A stretch of 64,000 bases of DNA from Labilibaculum filiforme (GTDB taxonomy: Bacteria > Bacteroidota > Bacteroidia > Bacteroidales > Marinifilaceae), in NCBI RefSeq assembly GCF_002843315.1, contig NZ_MVDD01000002.1, positions 62,001-126,000 on the forward strand. Reading direction: 5' to 3'. Under the pieces are notes generated by a model. That model was not told the origin of the DNA and searched no databases. It saw only the letters and a list, made by a program, of their open reading frames with translations. The position numbers were made by a program, and so were the translations under genes. Numbering within the stretch: position 1 is the first letter of the stretch; every line of letters begins with the position of its first letter. This document shows, in pieces, positions 17,623 through 26,608 of the stretch.

Positions 17623-20600
17623 TTATTTTACGTCAAGCTGATAAGTTTCAATTCCATGATGCGTAATTTCAATCTGATCAACAGCCTTGGGATTTTCTTC
17701 GATAATATTTGTTTTTTGTAAGTTTTTTAGATCGAAAAACGAGTTCAATTTCACACTTGCATCCTTCCCTTCGGTATCGTACATACGAACCACAACAGCA
17801 TCGCTATCTTCGGCTTTTTTAATAGCCGTTACAATTACGTTTTTCTGATCGATGCTAAAAAATTCCATTTCTTCAGCCATATTTGCTTTTGTAGATCTTT
17901 CCGGATTTACCACGACTTTAATAGGCTCGTTAAACTGTTTTGCAATTCTTGATCCAGTAAGGTCACCTGCGCGGTTCGACGTTAATACATGACTATAGGC
18001 ATGGTTTCCAGCTTGAGAATATTCATTTCCTTCCCAATGGCATGATGTTCGACTTGCCAACAAAACATGTTGTAACAAATCTGCATCGCCATCCTGTGTT
18101 GGATTGATCCAATCGGCAGCAGCAACCGATGAACTTAAAGTAACACAAATATCCTTATCGTCAGCCGAAATCCAATCCATAGTTGCTCTTGGATGAACAT
18201 CTTTACAAAGTGGCGTATAACGCTCTCCTGCACTGTTAATTTCATCCTTACCAACTTCTACTGTTCCAAACGGAACTTCATGTTTAATGGTAGAATTTTT
18301 AATGGCTACCGGATATGCAGTTCTGAATTCCCGGTACAATTCACCATCCCAATTCAATAAGTTATTTTCGAACTGAATGCGTTTTAATTGATGGTAAATA
18401 GTAACTTTTTGTTCCACCTTAGCGTGTTCGATATTTTGCTCCAAACGATAAGTACTAAATACATCGCCGGATGCAAGTAGTTCCCATTTAGCATTGTGTT
18501 TACTTACCTGATCGAAATTTTTCATGAATGGTTGCTGCACATCCCCAAACTCACCAGCACCATTACCTTCTGATTGTAGTGTGAAAATTTCGCCCACTTT
18601 AAACTGCTTGCTTGTAAACAGATTTCTTTTTAGTTCCTTATCGTAAACCTGATCGATTCCCCCTTCTGCAAAACTTACTTTATAAAAGTCATTTTCATAT
18701 TCAGCATTGAATTTTAACTCCTTACCTGCAACATTGCTTTTCATTTCTGGTTTCACATAGTAAGTTTTGTAGCCTACCGAAGGCAAATTTTCAGCAATAA
18801 AAACAATCTCTGCATGCTTGATACTTCCATCGGCATATTTAGTTAATTCGGCGAACTGAACCGGAACGTTTTTCTTATCGGAGTTGGTAACACTAAGGCC
18901 AATTGCTTTTCCTTGTGCTAAATCCAAACTTACTGTTACAGGATCTGTTCTTTCCCATGAAAGACTATTGAATAGCACTACTGGAATTCCTTTTTTCTCT
19001 TGAGTTTTTACACGCTGAGCAATAAAGTTAGTTGCCTTATCCAGTAGGTTTTCCCCAATTACTTGAGATTTCACCAAACTCTCCTTAAATAAATTATCGG
19101 TAACATCGCCATCGTGTCCACCCCAACCATGGTCTGGATAAATCTTAGCTTGCCATCCTAAATCCAATTCCTCATACGGATAGGACATTTTTTCTTCATC
19201 CATAACAGAAGCTACGGTCCAGAATTTCTCTGCTGCCGGCAATAATTTTGCCGCTTTACGACTCGCGGTTAATGCATCGTGATGAGCTGGTCCGTGAATA
19301 TAAACCCAAACATTAGGACGTTCGCCTCGAATGGTATCAACTGTTGTTGCATTTTGTTTGGCCAATGGCATAAATTCATCCACTGTCATCAATTCCATAT
19401 GAGGAAAGTACACCTCTTTTTCATTCCCATTTTCATCCGACACACTTTCGGTTTGGTTCCAAGTCTCAATAAAATCGGTATAATCGATAGCCGGAAGCAT
19501 ATCCTGACTTGATAGAAGAGGTGTTTGCGTTTGGCCACCTTCAAAATACTGACTCCACCACTCCACTTGCTCTGCACCATATTTTATTTTCTCATCGATA
19601 TCCTTCGAAAGATGCAGTAAATCCTCACCATAATGACCTGGAGAATAGGTAAATACTGTACTTCCATCGGGACTAGCCCAATGAACCATACTTTTAGCAT
19701 GACGACTAATAATCATGTAATCAACACCTGCTTTACTCAATATTTGAGGCAACTGCATGGTTTTACCCGGAACATCAACATTCCAATATACTTTAGAATC
19801 GTAACCCCCAAAAGTCTTCTTTACCCATTTTTTTCCCAAATACAATTGACGAACCAAATCTTCTCCGTCGTACATGTCTTCGTAAGGACAATTGTAGGTA
19901 GCACCTACGGAAAGTAATTTACGATTTAATAATTCTGTTAATTTAGCTTGAGCCTCGGGATGACGATGAAGATATTCTCTTAACATTAATCCATCTTCAA
20001 TATCGAAACCATAATCAGCACGCTCGAAAGCGTCTTTAATTATTGGCGTAAAAAGCATTGTATCTCTCATAATTATGCATGCCTCTGGGCGATCGACCCA
20101 AGCGATATCCTGATGACTTGAATTCATGATTGAAATCAGGCCTTTTTCGTATTTATTCTCGAAAAGAGGTTTGTAGGCAGTATAAAAATCGGGTCGGTAC
20201 CTTTTTGTAAAATCTCCTAACCAACCATCGTGTGAATGTGCATGTGAGGCATAAAAGAAATCTCCTTTCACTACATTTTCGTTGATCACACCATTTCCCT
20301 TCTCAAATTCAACAGAATACTGATCTTTTCCATAAAAAATTTGAAACGTTTTTTTTGGCGCTGAAGAAATCACGGAAGCTTTCGCAGTTTCACCTTGTAG
20401 CTTAAAAGTTGCCACTTCACTTTTCTTTCCATCAGAAATCAAATAAACCTTCTGTCCAACTAATCGAGAAGGAGCATCAATTAATAACTTATCGGCAAAT
20501 TGCTTGATGGAAAATGAAACCTCATTCAGCGCAGCTCCTTGCAACCACTTAATTGCATTTGGCACTTTAAATAGCATGAACCAAGCGTTAGTTCCTGCTG

Positions 20601-21180
20601 CATGTCCGAAAACTGAAACCTTCGCTTTTTCACCTTTTACCAACATGTTCACCGGAACGCTCAAACGAAACGCACCAATTCCATCGCCATTTGCATCTCT
20701 TCGATACAAGTAAAACTGAGCATTTCCATTTCCTGTATTCTTCGAAACCTGAAGTTTACCATTTTTATCCGGAGTAAAAGTTAGGAGCGATTTTCCATTC
20801 ACTTTTATATCATATGGCAATAAATTATTCAAATCGATATCCGAATAAAAAAAGAAATTTACCATTTCCTCTTTACAATCAACTGGAACCTTTGCAGTTA
20901 AGAATTCGAATCCAGCTTTACCTGTCGAAGCTCTGGCAATCATAGCATCTCTAATATCACTGCGTAATGCTGGATATCCATAAACGCCACCACTAATCTG
21001 ACTAGTAAAACCTTCTACATCATTTTTACAAATCTGATATAAATTGTAATTATCGTTTACACTATGAATTTGATTTTTTCCAGCACTTTCGTGTGCCTTC
21101 ACATTTTTTGATGTGAAAAATACAATACTCAACATGCTTAGTATTATAATTTTCCATCTTAAATTAGTTCTTGTCTTCAT
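17623..21180 (-). CDS. GH38 alpha-mannosidase, secreted
   Basis: An 1185-residue GH38 family enzyme (zinc-dependent retaining alpha-mannosidase) with an N-terminal signal peptide (cleavage probably after NVKA, about residue 29). An extra region of about 320 residues comes before the catalytic domain. The zinc-site motif SHQDIAWVDRP lies at 355-365, and the nucleophile segment NVDVPGKTMQLPQIL near 465. The C-terminal half is the usual beta-sandwich set. It is paralogous to the GH38 at 32627. The start codon lies exactly at the edge of a 97-bp tandem repeat array; the LacI operator is beyond the array. It probably releases mannose in the periplasm. Confidence 0.95.
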   Translation of the reverse strand: MKTRTNLRWKIIILSMLSIVFFTSKNVKAHESAGKNQIHSVNDNYNLYQICKNDVEGFTSQISGGVYGYPALRSDIRDAMIARASTGKAGFEFLTAKVPVDCKEEMVNFFFYSDIDLNNLLPYDIKVNGKSLLTFTPDKNGKLQVSKNTGNGNAQFYLYRRDANGDGIGAFRLSVPVNMLVKGEKAKVSVFGHAAGTNAWFMLFKVPNAIKWLQGAALNEVSFSIKQFADKLLIDAPSRLVGQKVYLISDGKKSEVATFKLQGETAKASVISSAPKKTFQIFYGKDQYSVEFEKGNGVINENVVKGDFFYASHAHSHDGWLGDFTKRYRPDFYTAYKPLFENKYEKGLISIMNSSHQDIAWVDRPEACIIMRDTMLFTPIIKDAFERADYGFDIEDGLMLREYLHRHPEAQAKLTELLNRKLLSVGATYNCPYEDMYDGEDLVRQLYLGKKWVKKTFGGYDSKVYWNVDVPGKTMQLPQILSKAGVDYMIISRHAKSMVHWASPDGSTVFTYSPGHYGEDLLHLSKDIDEKIKYGAEQVEWWSQYFEGGQTQTPLLSSQDMLPAIDYTDFIETWNQTESVSDENGNEKEVYFPHMELMTVDEFMPLAKQNATTVDTIRGERPNVWVYIHGPAHHDALTASRKAAKLLPAAEKFWTVASVMDEEKMSYPYEELDLGWQAKIYPDHGWGGHDGDVTDNLFKESLVKSQVIGENLLDKATNFIAQRVKTQEKKGIPVVLFNSLSWERTDPVTVSLDLAQGKAIGLSVTNSDKKNVPVQFAELTKYADGSIKHAEIVFIAENLPSVGYKTYYVKPEMKSNVAGKELKFNAEYENDFYKVSFAEGGIDQVYDKELKRNLFTSKQFKVGEIFTLQSEGNGAGEFGDVQQPFMKNFDQVSKHNAKWELLASGDVFSTYRLEQNIEHAKVEQKVTIYHQLKRIQFENNLLNWDGELYREFRTAYPVAIKNSTIKHEVPFGTVEVGKDEINSAGERYTPLCKDVHPRATMDWISADDKDICVTLSSSVAAADWINPTQDGDADLLQHVLLASRTSCHWEGNEYSQAGNHAYSHVLTSNRAGDLTGSRIAKQFNEPIKVVVNPERSTKANMAEEMEFFSIDQKNVIVTAIKKAEDSDAVVVRMYDTEGKDASVKLNSFFDLKNLQKTNIIEENPKAVDQIEITHHGIETYQLDVK

Positions 21181-21474
21181 ATGATTATAATTTGTCTTTT
21201 AGTTGCCATATGGAACCTACCATGCTGGGTTAATCATCCCCATGTGTGTCAAAACACCCTTGTCATGGACGTTTCATATGATTATAATTTGTCTTTTAGT
21301 TGCCATATGGAACTTACCATGCTGGGTTAATCATCCCCATGTGTGTCAAAACACCCTTGTCATGGACGTTTCATATGATTATAATTTGTCTTTTAGTTGC
21401 CATATGGAACTTACCATGCTGGAATAATCATCCCCCTGTGTGTCAAAATATCCTTGTCATGGACGTTTCATATT
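21178..21474 (-). repeat. 97-bp tandem repeat array A (three units) at a start codon
   Basis: Three units starting CATATGATTATAATTTG at 21178, 21275 and 21372, each 97 bp, nearly identical. The first three bases are the complement of the GH38 start codon. The distal end at 21471 again reads ATGAAACGTCC on the minus strand. Each unit contains CCATATGG and an ATGG-TAAGTT-CCAT hairpin. The same unit occurs at two other start codons in this window. It is not a CRISPR array, as there are no spacers. Confidence 0.9.
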
Positions 21475-21503
21475 ATCAATTCTAAATATTAGTTAAGCTT
21501 CGA

Positions 21504-21523
21504 TTGCCTAAACGGTTTGGCAA
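21504..21523 (-). promoter_or_regulatory. LacI-type operator 1
   Basis: The palindrome TTGCCTAAACGGTTTGGCAA matches operators at 27781, 35538 and 36795. It lies 33 bp from the distal ATG of repeat array A (21471) but 324 bp from the present GH38 start. It probably controls the GH38-GH92-GH92 transcription unit. Confidence 0.75.
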
Positions 21524-21715
21524 ACTCTTAAAAAAATAGTTCAATGTTTATTACAAACCTGAACAGCAACATAACCAGTATATTAAAGTCTAAAAATACA
21601 ATTTAAATATTGTATTAACAAGCTAAAAAAGCGACTCCTTCTACCTACTGTATTTTAGGAGAAATCTTTAGTACCCTTGAATTCTTTCAACTTCTTCTAA
21701 ATAAAAACCTTGCTA

Positions 21716-22387
21716 TTATTTACGAATACTCTTAATCATTTCAATCGTATTCTTAACCTTTCCGCTTAATTCATCGAAATTACCTGTTTCTATTACCTGC
21801 TTGCTTATTAATTGTGAACCCATTCCTACACAATGCACTCCTGCATGGAACCACTGAGTTAAGTTCTCTTTTTCGGGTTTTACACCTCCTGTAGGCATGA
21901 TCGATGACCATGGAAATGGACCTTTTACAGCTTTCACAAACTCCGGACCACCAACTTGTTCTCCCGGAAAAATCTTTACTACCTCGGCTCCTAGTTCTTC
22001 TGCATATGAAATCTCTGTTAAAGAACCACAACCTGGCGACCAAGCAATTTTTCTGCGGTTACATACCTTGGCCATTTCTGCATTTAAAATTGGAGAAACA
22101 ACAAAATTTGCACCCAATTGAATGTACAGGGAAGTGGTACCGGCATCAATCACCGAGCCTACTCCTAAAATCATTTCGGGACATTCTTTGATTGCCCATT
22201 TATTCAACTCACCAAACACTTCGTGAGCATAATCGCCTCGGTTCACAAATTCAAATACCCTAGAACCACCTTGGTAACATGCTTTCACAACCTGCTTACA
22301 AATTTCAACATCAGAATGAAAAAAAACAGGAATTATACCAATTTCTTTCATTTTTAACACTACTTCTATTCTTGAAAATCTTGCCAT
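21716..22387 (-). CDS. eda: KDPG/KHG aldolase
   Basis: A 223-residue class I aldolase that cleaves 2-keto-3-deoxy-6-phosphogluconate to pyruvate and glyceraldehyde 3-phosphate. Features are GVGSVIDAGT, the Schiff-base lysine in EVVKIFPGE, and the phosphate loop MPTGGVKPEKENL. The length is normal. It is the last step of the proposed oxidative mannose route, following the KDG kinase after 113 bp. It could also act on 4-hydroxy-2-oxoglutarate. Confidence 0.92.
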   Translation of the reverse strand: MARFSRIEVVLKMKEIGIIPVFFHSDVEICKQVVKACYQGGSRVFEFVNRGDYAHEVFGELNKWAIKECPEMILGVGSVIDAGTTSLYIQLGANFVVSPILNAEMAKVCNRRKIAWSPGCGSLTEISYAEELGAEVVKIFPGEQVGGPEFVKAVKGPFPWSSIMPTGGVKPEKENLTQWFHAGVHCVGMGSQLISKQVIETGNFDELSGKVKNTIEMIKSIRK

Positions 22388-22395
22388 TACTATTC

Positions 22396-22499
22396 TAATT
22401 ATGAGATATAAGTTATGAATTATGAGTTGCCTTTCTTTATTAAAAAAAGCATTCCATTTTTCAAATTCATAACTATTAATTCATCATTTATAATTCAGT
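22396..22499. repeat. Hairpin-forming intergenic repeat
   Basis: AT-rich spacer between aldolase and kinase with a perfect inverted repeat GTTATGAATT (22412-22421) / AATTCATAAC (22464-22473) and further imperfect pairing. Such hairpins are frequent in Bacteroidetes spacers; it may stabilise or process the transcript. Confidence 0.5.
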
Positions 22500-22500
22500 A

Positions 22501-23544
22501 TTACCTTGCTACTCGTCCGGAAGCATCACCATTCATTAATTTCTCTACTTCTTCCACCGTAACTTGATTGTAATCGCCATAAATAGTATGTTTTAAACAA
22601 GAAGCCGCAACTGCAAAGTTTAATGCTTTTTGATCGTTTTCGGGCCAGGTTATTAATCCATAAATTAATCCTCCCATAAACGAATCACCGCCACCAACAC
22701 GATCAACAATGTGAGTAATTTGGTAGGTATTATTTGCCTTGTAAAGCGTTTTTCCATCATACAAAACTCCTGTCCAAGAATTGTGATTCGCACTAATCGA
22801 TCCACGCAAAGTGGTAATTACCTTTTTACAACGAGGAAATTGTTTCGTAATTTGCTGTGAAACAGAAAGGTAAGCATCTGCTTCTACATGACCACCAGTA
22901 ATATCAAGACCTTCAGGACTAATCCCTAAAACTTTTTCAGCATCTTCTTCGTTTCCTAGAATCACATCGCAACCAGCAACCAGTTCCGGCATAATTTCGC
23001 CTGCGGTTTTACCATACTTCCAAAGGTTTTTTCGGTAGTTTAAATCGGTAGAAACAGTAATTCCTCTTTTGTTGGCTTCTTTAATTGCTTCTAAACAAAC
23101 CTCTGCCGCTCCTTGCGAAATTGCTGGCGTAATGCCTGTCCAATGAAACCATGAAGCACCTTCAAAAACCTGATTCCAATCGATCATTCCCAATTCTATT
23201 TCGGAAATTGCTGAATGAGCCCGATCGTAAACCACCTTGCTACCACGACTAACTGCGCCAGTTTCCAAAAAATAAATTCCTAAACGTTCCCCGCCATATA
23301 CAATATTATCAACGCCAACGCCATATTTGCGCAAATCCATACTGCACGTACGTCCTAAATCATTTTTGGGCAATCGAGTAACAAAATCTACCGCAAGACC
23401 ATAATTCGCTAATGAAACTGCAACATTTGCTTCACCACCACCATAAGTAGCTGTAAATTCACTTGCCTGATTAAAACGTAAATAATCCGGCGTTGCTAAT
23501 CTCAACATGATCTCACCAAAAGTGATCACTTTTCCTTCTTTCAT
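22501..23544 (-). CDS. kdgK: PfkB sugar kinase, probable 2-keto-3-deoxygluconate kinase
   Basis: A 347-residue ribokinase/PfkB family protein with the N-terminal GGGEANVAVSLANYG substrate motif and the C-terminal DRVGGGDSFMGGLIYGL anion hole and catalytic Asp. It sits between mannonate dehydratase and KDPG aldolase, the classical neighbours of KDG kinase, so phosphorylation of KDG to KDPG is the best call. PfkB substrates cannot be read with certainty from sequence. Confidence 0.85.
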   Translation of the reverse strand: MKEGKVITFGEIMLRLATPDYLRFNQASEFTATYGGGEANVAVSLANYGLAVDFVTRLPKNDLGRTCSMDLRKYGVGVDNIVYGGERLGIYFLETGAVSRGSKVVYDRAHSAISEIELGMIDWNQVFEGASWFHWTGITPAISQGAAEVCLEAIKEANKRGITVSTDLNYRKNLWKYGKTAGEIMPELVAGCDVILGNEEDAEKVLGISPEGLDITGGHVEADAYLSVSQQITKQFPRCKKVITTLRGSISANHNSWTGVLYDGKTLYKANNTYQITHIVDRVGGGDSFMGGLIYGLITWPENDQKALNFAVAASCLKHTIYGDYNQVTVEEVEKLMNGDASGRVAR

Positions 23545-23569
23545 TATTTTAATTCTTTATTCTCCTTAA

Positions 23570-24646
23570 TTAATCTTCTTTCTCAACTCCTGACAAAGCC
23601 GCTTTCATATATCCCATTGCATATGCCATACCCGCATGCCAAGGTGCACTGCAAGTCATTTGTGGTGTATGATCTGGGATTAGCACTCCCTGAAAATTAT
23701 TCTTCTTCAATATTCTAAGGATTTTCACCATGTCGATATCTCCCTCATCTACAAATACTTCTTTGTAATTAGGTACTTTTCCAACAATATTTCTGAAGTG
23801 AATATATCCCAGCTTATTTTGTTTTGAATAAGAATCGGTTGCTTCGTAAACATCGCCTTCTGTCATTTCGGCTACCGAGCCCAAACAAAATTCTAACTTG
23901 CTATTTTCACTCGGATAAATATCCAATAATCGCTGATACATATCTGGTTGATAAACCAAACGAGGTGTATTTCGAACGTAAGGCATCGGCGGATCATCTG
24001 GGTGAGCGGCAAGAATAACTCCTGCTTCCTCGGCAACCGGCAAACTATTTTCTAAGAAATACTGCAAGCGCTTCCACAATTCGTCGTGGTCGATTCTTGG
24101 CAATGAGCCTTCTGGAGCATTTTTATCGTAAACCATGTTCCAGACCATTCCATTGGGAATTGGTGTTTCATCCACACTACCATCCATTCCTACCGATTCG
24201 GCTCCTCCACGAGCATAGGCTCCAATATCTCGACTCGAAACTCCTGCCAACGAAAAATTGTATCCGAAATAGGGAATTCCAGCTTTTCCAACAATTCGAA
24301 TCTGTTCTTTTACTAGCTCCATTTGCTCCTCTTTTTTAGGACCATCCAATAAAATATCATGCCAAATGGCTGGATCGAAATTTTCAATTGCTTCCAATTG
24401 CAAACCATGACTGTTAAGGTCATTTTTAATCTTTACAATCTCTTCCAAACTCCAAAGCTGACCAGAACCTGCTCCTCCCCATCCCTCTTTTTGTCCAATA
24501 GGTTGATTGGCATTGTCTTTATTGTTGGAATCATTTCCGAAATAATCTACCAAGTGAATAACTACATGAGTAGCCCCACATTGTTTGGCAAATTTATAAT
24601 GCTCTTCGTTAAGCATGTGTTTGTACAATCCGAATCCTAACTTCAT
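23570..24646 (-). CDS. uxuA: Mannonate dehydratase (UxuA family)
   Basis: A 358-residue TIM-barrel dehydratase converting D-mannonate to 2-keto-3-deoxygluconate. It shares blocks with UxuA: AEEAGVILAAHPDDPP, FCLGS, IHFRN, EGDIDMVKIL and PDHTPQM, the metal-binding His, Cys and Asp positions. It is shorter than E. coli UxuA (about 394) and divergent at the N-terminus. The start overlaps the CoA-transferase stop (TAATG). No hexuronate isomerase or fructuronate reductase is nearby, so mannonate probably comes from mannose rather than glucuronate. Confidence 0.88.
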   Translation of the reverse strand: MKLGFGLYKHMLNEEHYKFAKQCGATHVVIHLVDYFGNDSNNKDNANQPIGQKEGWGGAGSGQLWSLEEIVKIKNDLNSHGLQLEAIENFDPAIWHDILLDGPKKEEQMELVKEQIRIVGKAGIPYFGYNFSLAGVSSRDIGAYARGGAESVGMDGSVDETPIPNGMVWNMVYDKNAPEGSLPRIDHDELWKRLQYFLENSLPVAEEAGVILAAHPDDPPMPYVRNTPRLVYQPDMYQRLLDIYPSENSKLEFCLGSVAEMTEGDVYEATDSYSKQNKLGYIHFRNIVGKVPNYKEVFVDEGDIDMVKILRILKKNNFQGVLIPDHTPQMTCSAPWHAGMAYAMGYMKAALSGVEKED

Positions 24647-25833
24647 TACTTATTATTTAATAGTTTCTTAATCTCCTCATCGCTATAATCACAATATTCC
24701 TTCAAAATTTCTGCCGCATGCTCATTTAGTAATGGAGCCGGTTTGTATACCTTTTGAGGTGTATCACTAAAAGAAACTGGAAAACCGGTAGTTTTTACGG
24801 CTCCAACAGTTGGATGATCGTATTCTATAATCATCTGATTGTGTTTAATCTGCGGATCATCAACCATTTCGTTGAAAGTATTTACTTGCGAACACCAAAT
24901 GTCCTGTTCCAATAGTATCTCCAGCCACTCTTCTGTTGTTTTGGTTTTAAATACCTCATCAAAATCGAATCGAATTTGATCTCTATTATCACCAATATTA
25001 TTGGAAGCAAACTCCTCTGAATCGTATTTCTTTAAGCCTACAACCTGAGCCAGTTTCTGTACCGAATTCATGCCAATAGCAACATAAGAATCTTTCGTAT
25101 TGTAAAGACCATAAGGCGCGCCAATCCACGGATTCGGAATTCCACTCTCACTTCTTTCAGGATATTCTCGATTGCTTAAGTAGGCTGTAATTTCCTGAAC
25201 ATGAAAGCCAACAATAGAATTCAACAGATTAGCCTCAATTTTTTGTCCTTTTCCAGAATTTGTTCTGGAATAAACTGCTGCCAATACAGATTGTGTAATA
25301 AATAAACTGGTTAATAAATCGGCTTGACCAACAGCTGTAACTACCGGTAAATCTCCTTTTTTTCCATTTAAAGCCGGACCTCCACTAATCGACTGAGCCA
25401 ATAAATCTTGTCCAGGTCGTTTTAAATACGGACCTGAAGCACCATATCCCGAACTAGAGCAATAAATCAAAGCTGGATTTAGTTTTTTAATGTCCTCGTA
25501 GCCCAAACCAAGGCGTTCCATTACACCTGGTCTAAAATTTTCCAATAGAATATCAGCCTTACAAATAATATCTTTTGCAATTTTCCTGCCCTCTTCCGAT
25601 TTTAGATCTAAAGCAATACTTTTCTTATTTCTGTTAAAGCTGATGAAAGAAATACTTTCCCCATTAGGATAGATATTTCCATAAGCATAATGGCGCATCC
25701 AATCCCCTTTTATTGGCTCGATTTTAATGATATCGGCTCCCATATCTCCCAACATCTGTGTTGCCCATGGCCCTTGCGCCAATTGTGAAAAATCGGCAAC
25801 GACCAAACCTTTTAAAGGTCCATTATTTTCCAT
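24646..25833 (-). CDS. CaiB/BaiF (family III) CoA transferase
   Basis: About 395 residues. I start it at the ATG at 25833 (MENNGPLKGL), because the upstream extension overlaps the hydratase gene. Family III features are LKGLVVADFSQLAQGPWATQMLGDMGADIIKIE at the N-terminus, the AlaLeuAsp segment with the catalytic Asp in SGGPALNGKKGDLP/GQADL, and RPGVMERLGLGYEDI. It transfers CoA between carboxylic acids. It is coupled to an enoyl-CoA hydratase and a solute-binding-like protein, a combination I associate with actinobacterial and proteobacterial genomes. Substrate unknown. Confidence 0.9.
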   Translation of the reverse strand: MENNGPLKGLVVADFSQLAQGPWATQMLGDMGADIIKIEPIKGDWMRHYAYGNIYPNGESISFISFNRNKKSIALDLKSEEGRKIAKDIICKADILLENFRPGVMERLGLGYEDIKKLNPALIYCSSSGYGASGPYLKRPGQDLLAQSISGGPALNGKKGDLPVVTAVGQADLLTSLFITQSVLAAVYSRTNSGKGQKIEANLLNSIVGFHVQEITAYLSNREYPERSESGIPNPWIGAPYGLYNTKDSYVAIGMNSVQKLAQVVGLKKYDSEEFASNNIGDNRDQIRFDFDEVFKTKTTEEWLEILLEQDIWCSQVNTFNEMVDDPQIKHNQMIIEYDHPTVGAVKTTGFPVSFSDTPQKVYKPAPLLNEHAAEILKEYCDYSDEEIKKLLNNK

Positions 25834-25837
25834 CTTC

Positions 25838-26608
25838 TTATTTATTTTTTTGTATAAAATCCTGAATTGCTTTTTGTGCTTCTTCTCCAAGAAATAGTTT
25901 CTTTACCGTATTTGCTTCATCATCTATTCGCTGTTTAAATGGCATTTCGGTAAGACTCAAATTGGCCAGTCTTTTTAAGTCTGCGATAGATTTTGAAGGT
26001 CTTCGAGATAGCTTTTTTGCAAAATCGAATACTTGAAGCAAAAAATCATCATCACTAAAAACACGATTCACAATTCCCCAATCGTACAATTGTTTGGCAT
26101 CGAGCGGCGTTCCCATAAATAGCATTTCTTTTACTCGATTGATTCCAATTTTCTGAACCAAGCGTTGTGTTCCGCCACCACCTGGAATCAAACTTAAAAA
26201 CACCTCAGGAAGTCCCATTGTTGCTTTTTCTGAAGCCAGAATTAGATCGCAGGCTAAAGGAATTTCGAATCCTCCTCCTAAAGCAAACCCATTAATGGCT
26301 GCAATCCACGGTTTAGTAGAATTCTCAATCGACTCGTACAACAGCTTTCCTTTTTCCTGAAATGAAATGAATTCTTCAGAAGTCTGATTTCCATATTCTT
26401 TAATATCGGCACCAGCCATAAAAGCACGCCCTTCTCCGCGAATAATGGCAACTTTTACGTCCTTATTCGCATTTATGCTACTGATGGCTTCAATAATTTC
26501 ATCCATCATTTTTCTGTTCATTGCATTTAACTGATCGGGTCGGTTAAAAACTAAAACCGCAATCCCATTTTCAATTTCAACAAAAATATTTTTAAATGTT
26601 TTATCCAT
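25838..26608 (-). CDS. Enoyl-CoA hydratase/isomerase family protein
   Basis: A crotonase-fold protein of about 256 residues from the ATG at 26608, which gives an 8-bp ATGGATAA overlap with the upstream gene; an in-frame ATG at 26632 is less likely. Oxyanion-hole segments AFMAGADIKEYG and NGFALGGGFEIPLACD are present, and the Glu pair at PEVFLSLIPGGGGTQRL is typical of hydratases. Adjacent to a CoA transferase, so both probably handle the same acyl-CoA. Substrate not predictable. Confidence 0.9.
   Translation of the reverse strand: MDKTFKNIFVEIENGIAVLVFNRPDQLNAMNRKMMDEIIEAISSINANKDVKVAIIRGEGRAFMAGADIKEYGNQTSEEFISFQEKGKLLYESIENSTKPWIAAINGFALGGGFEIPLACDLILASEKATMGLPEVFLSLIPGGGGTQRLVQKIGINRVKEMLFMGTPLDAKQLYDWGIVNRVFSDDDFLLQVFDFAKKLSRRPSKSIADLKRLANLSLTEMPFKQRIDDEANTVKKLFLGEEAQKAIQDFIQKNK

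Noticed and set aside
21263-21471. Leader peptide MKRP-stop (ATGAAACGTCCATGA) in each repeat unit
   Set aside because: The stop is lost in array C, where TGA reads TGT, so the minipeptide is not conserved; only the ATGAAACGTCCATG part is.
21203-21485. Open reading frames across the 97-bp repeats on the plus strand
   Set aside because: They exist only because the repeat lacks stops in those frames; the 97-bp period shifts frame each unit and the same peptide appears in unrelated loci.
23570-24646. Glucuronate catabolism as the role of the mannonate dehydratase
   Set aside because: No uronate isomerase or fructuronate reductase nearby, whereas a dehydrogenase and lactonase that could make mannonate from mannose are.
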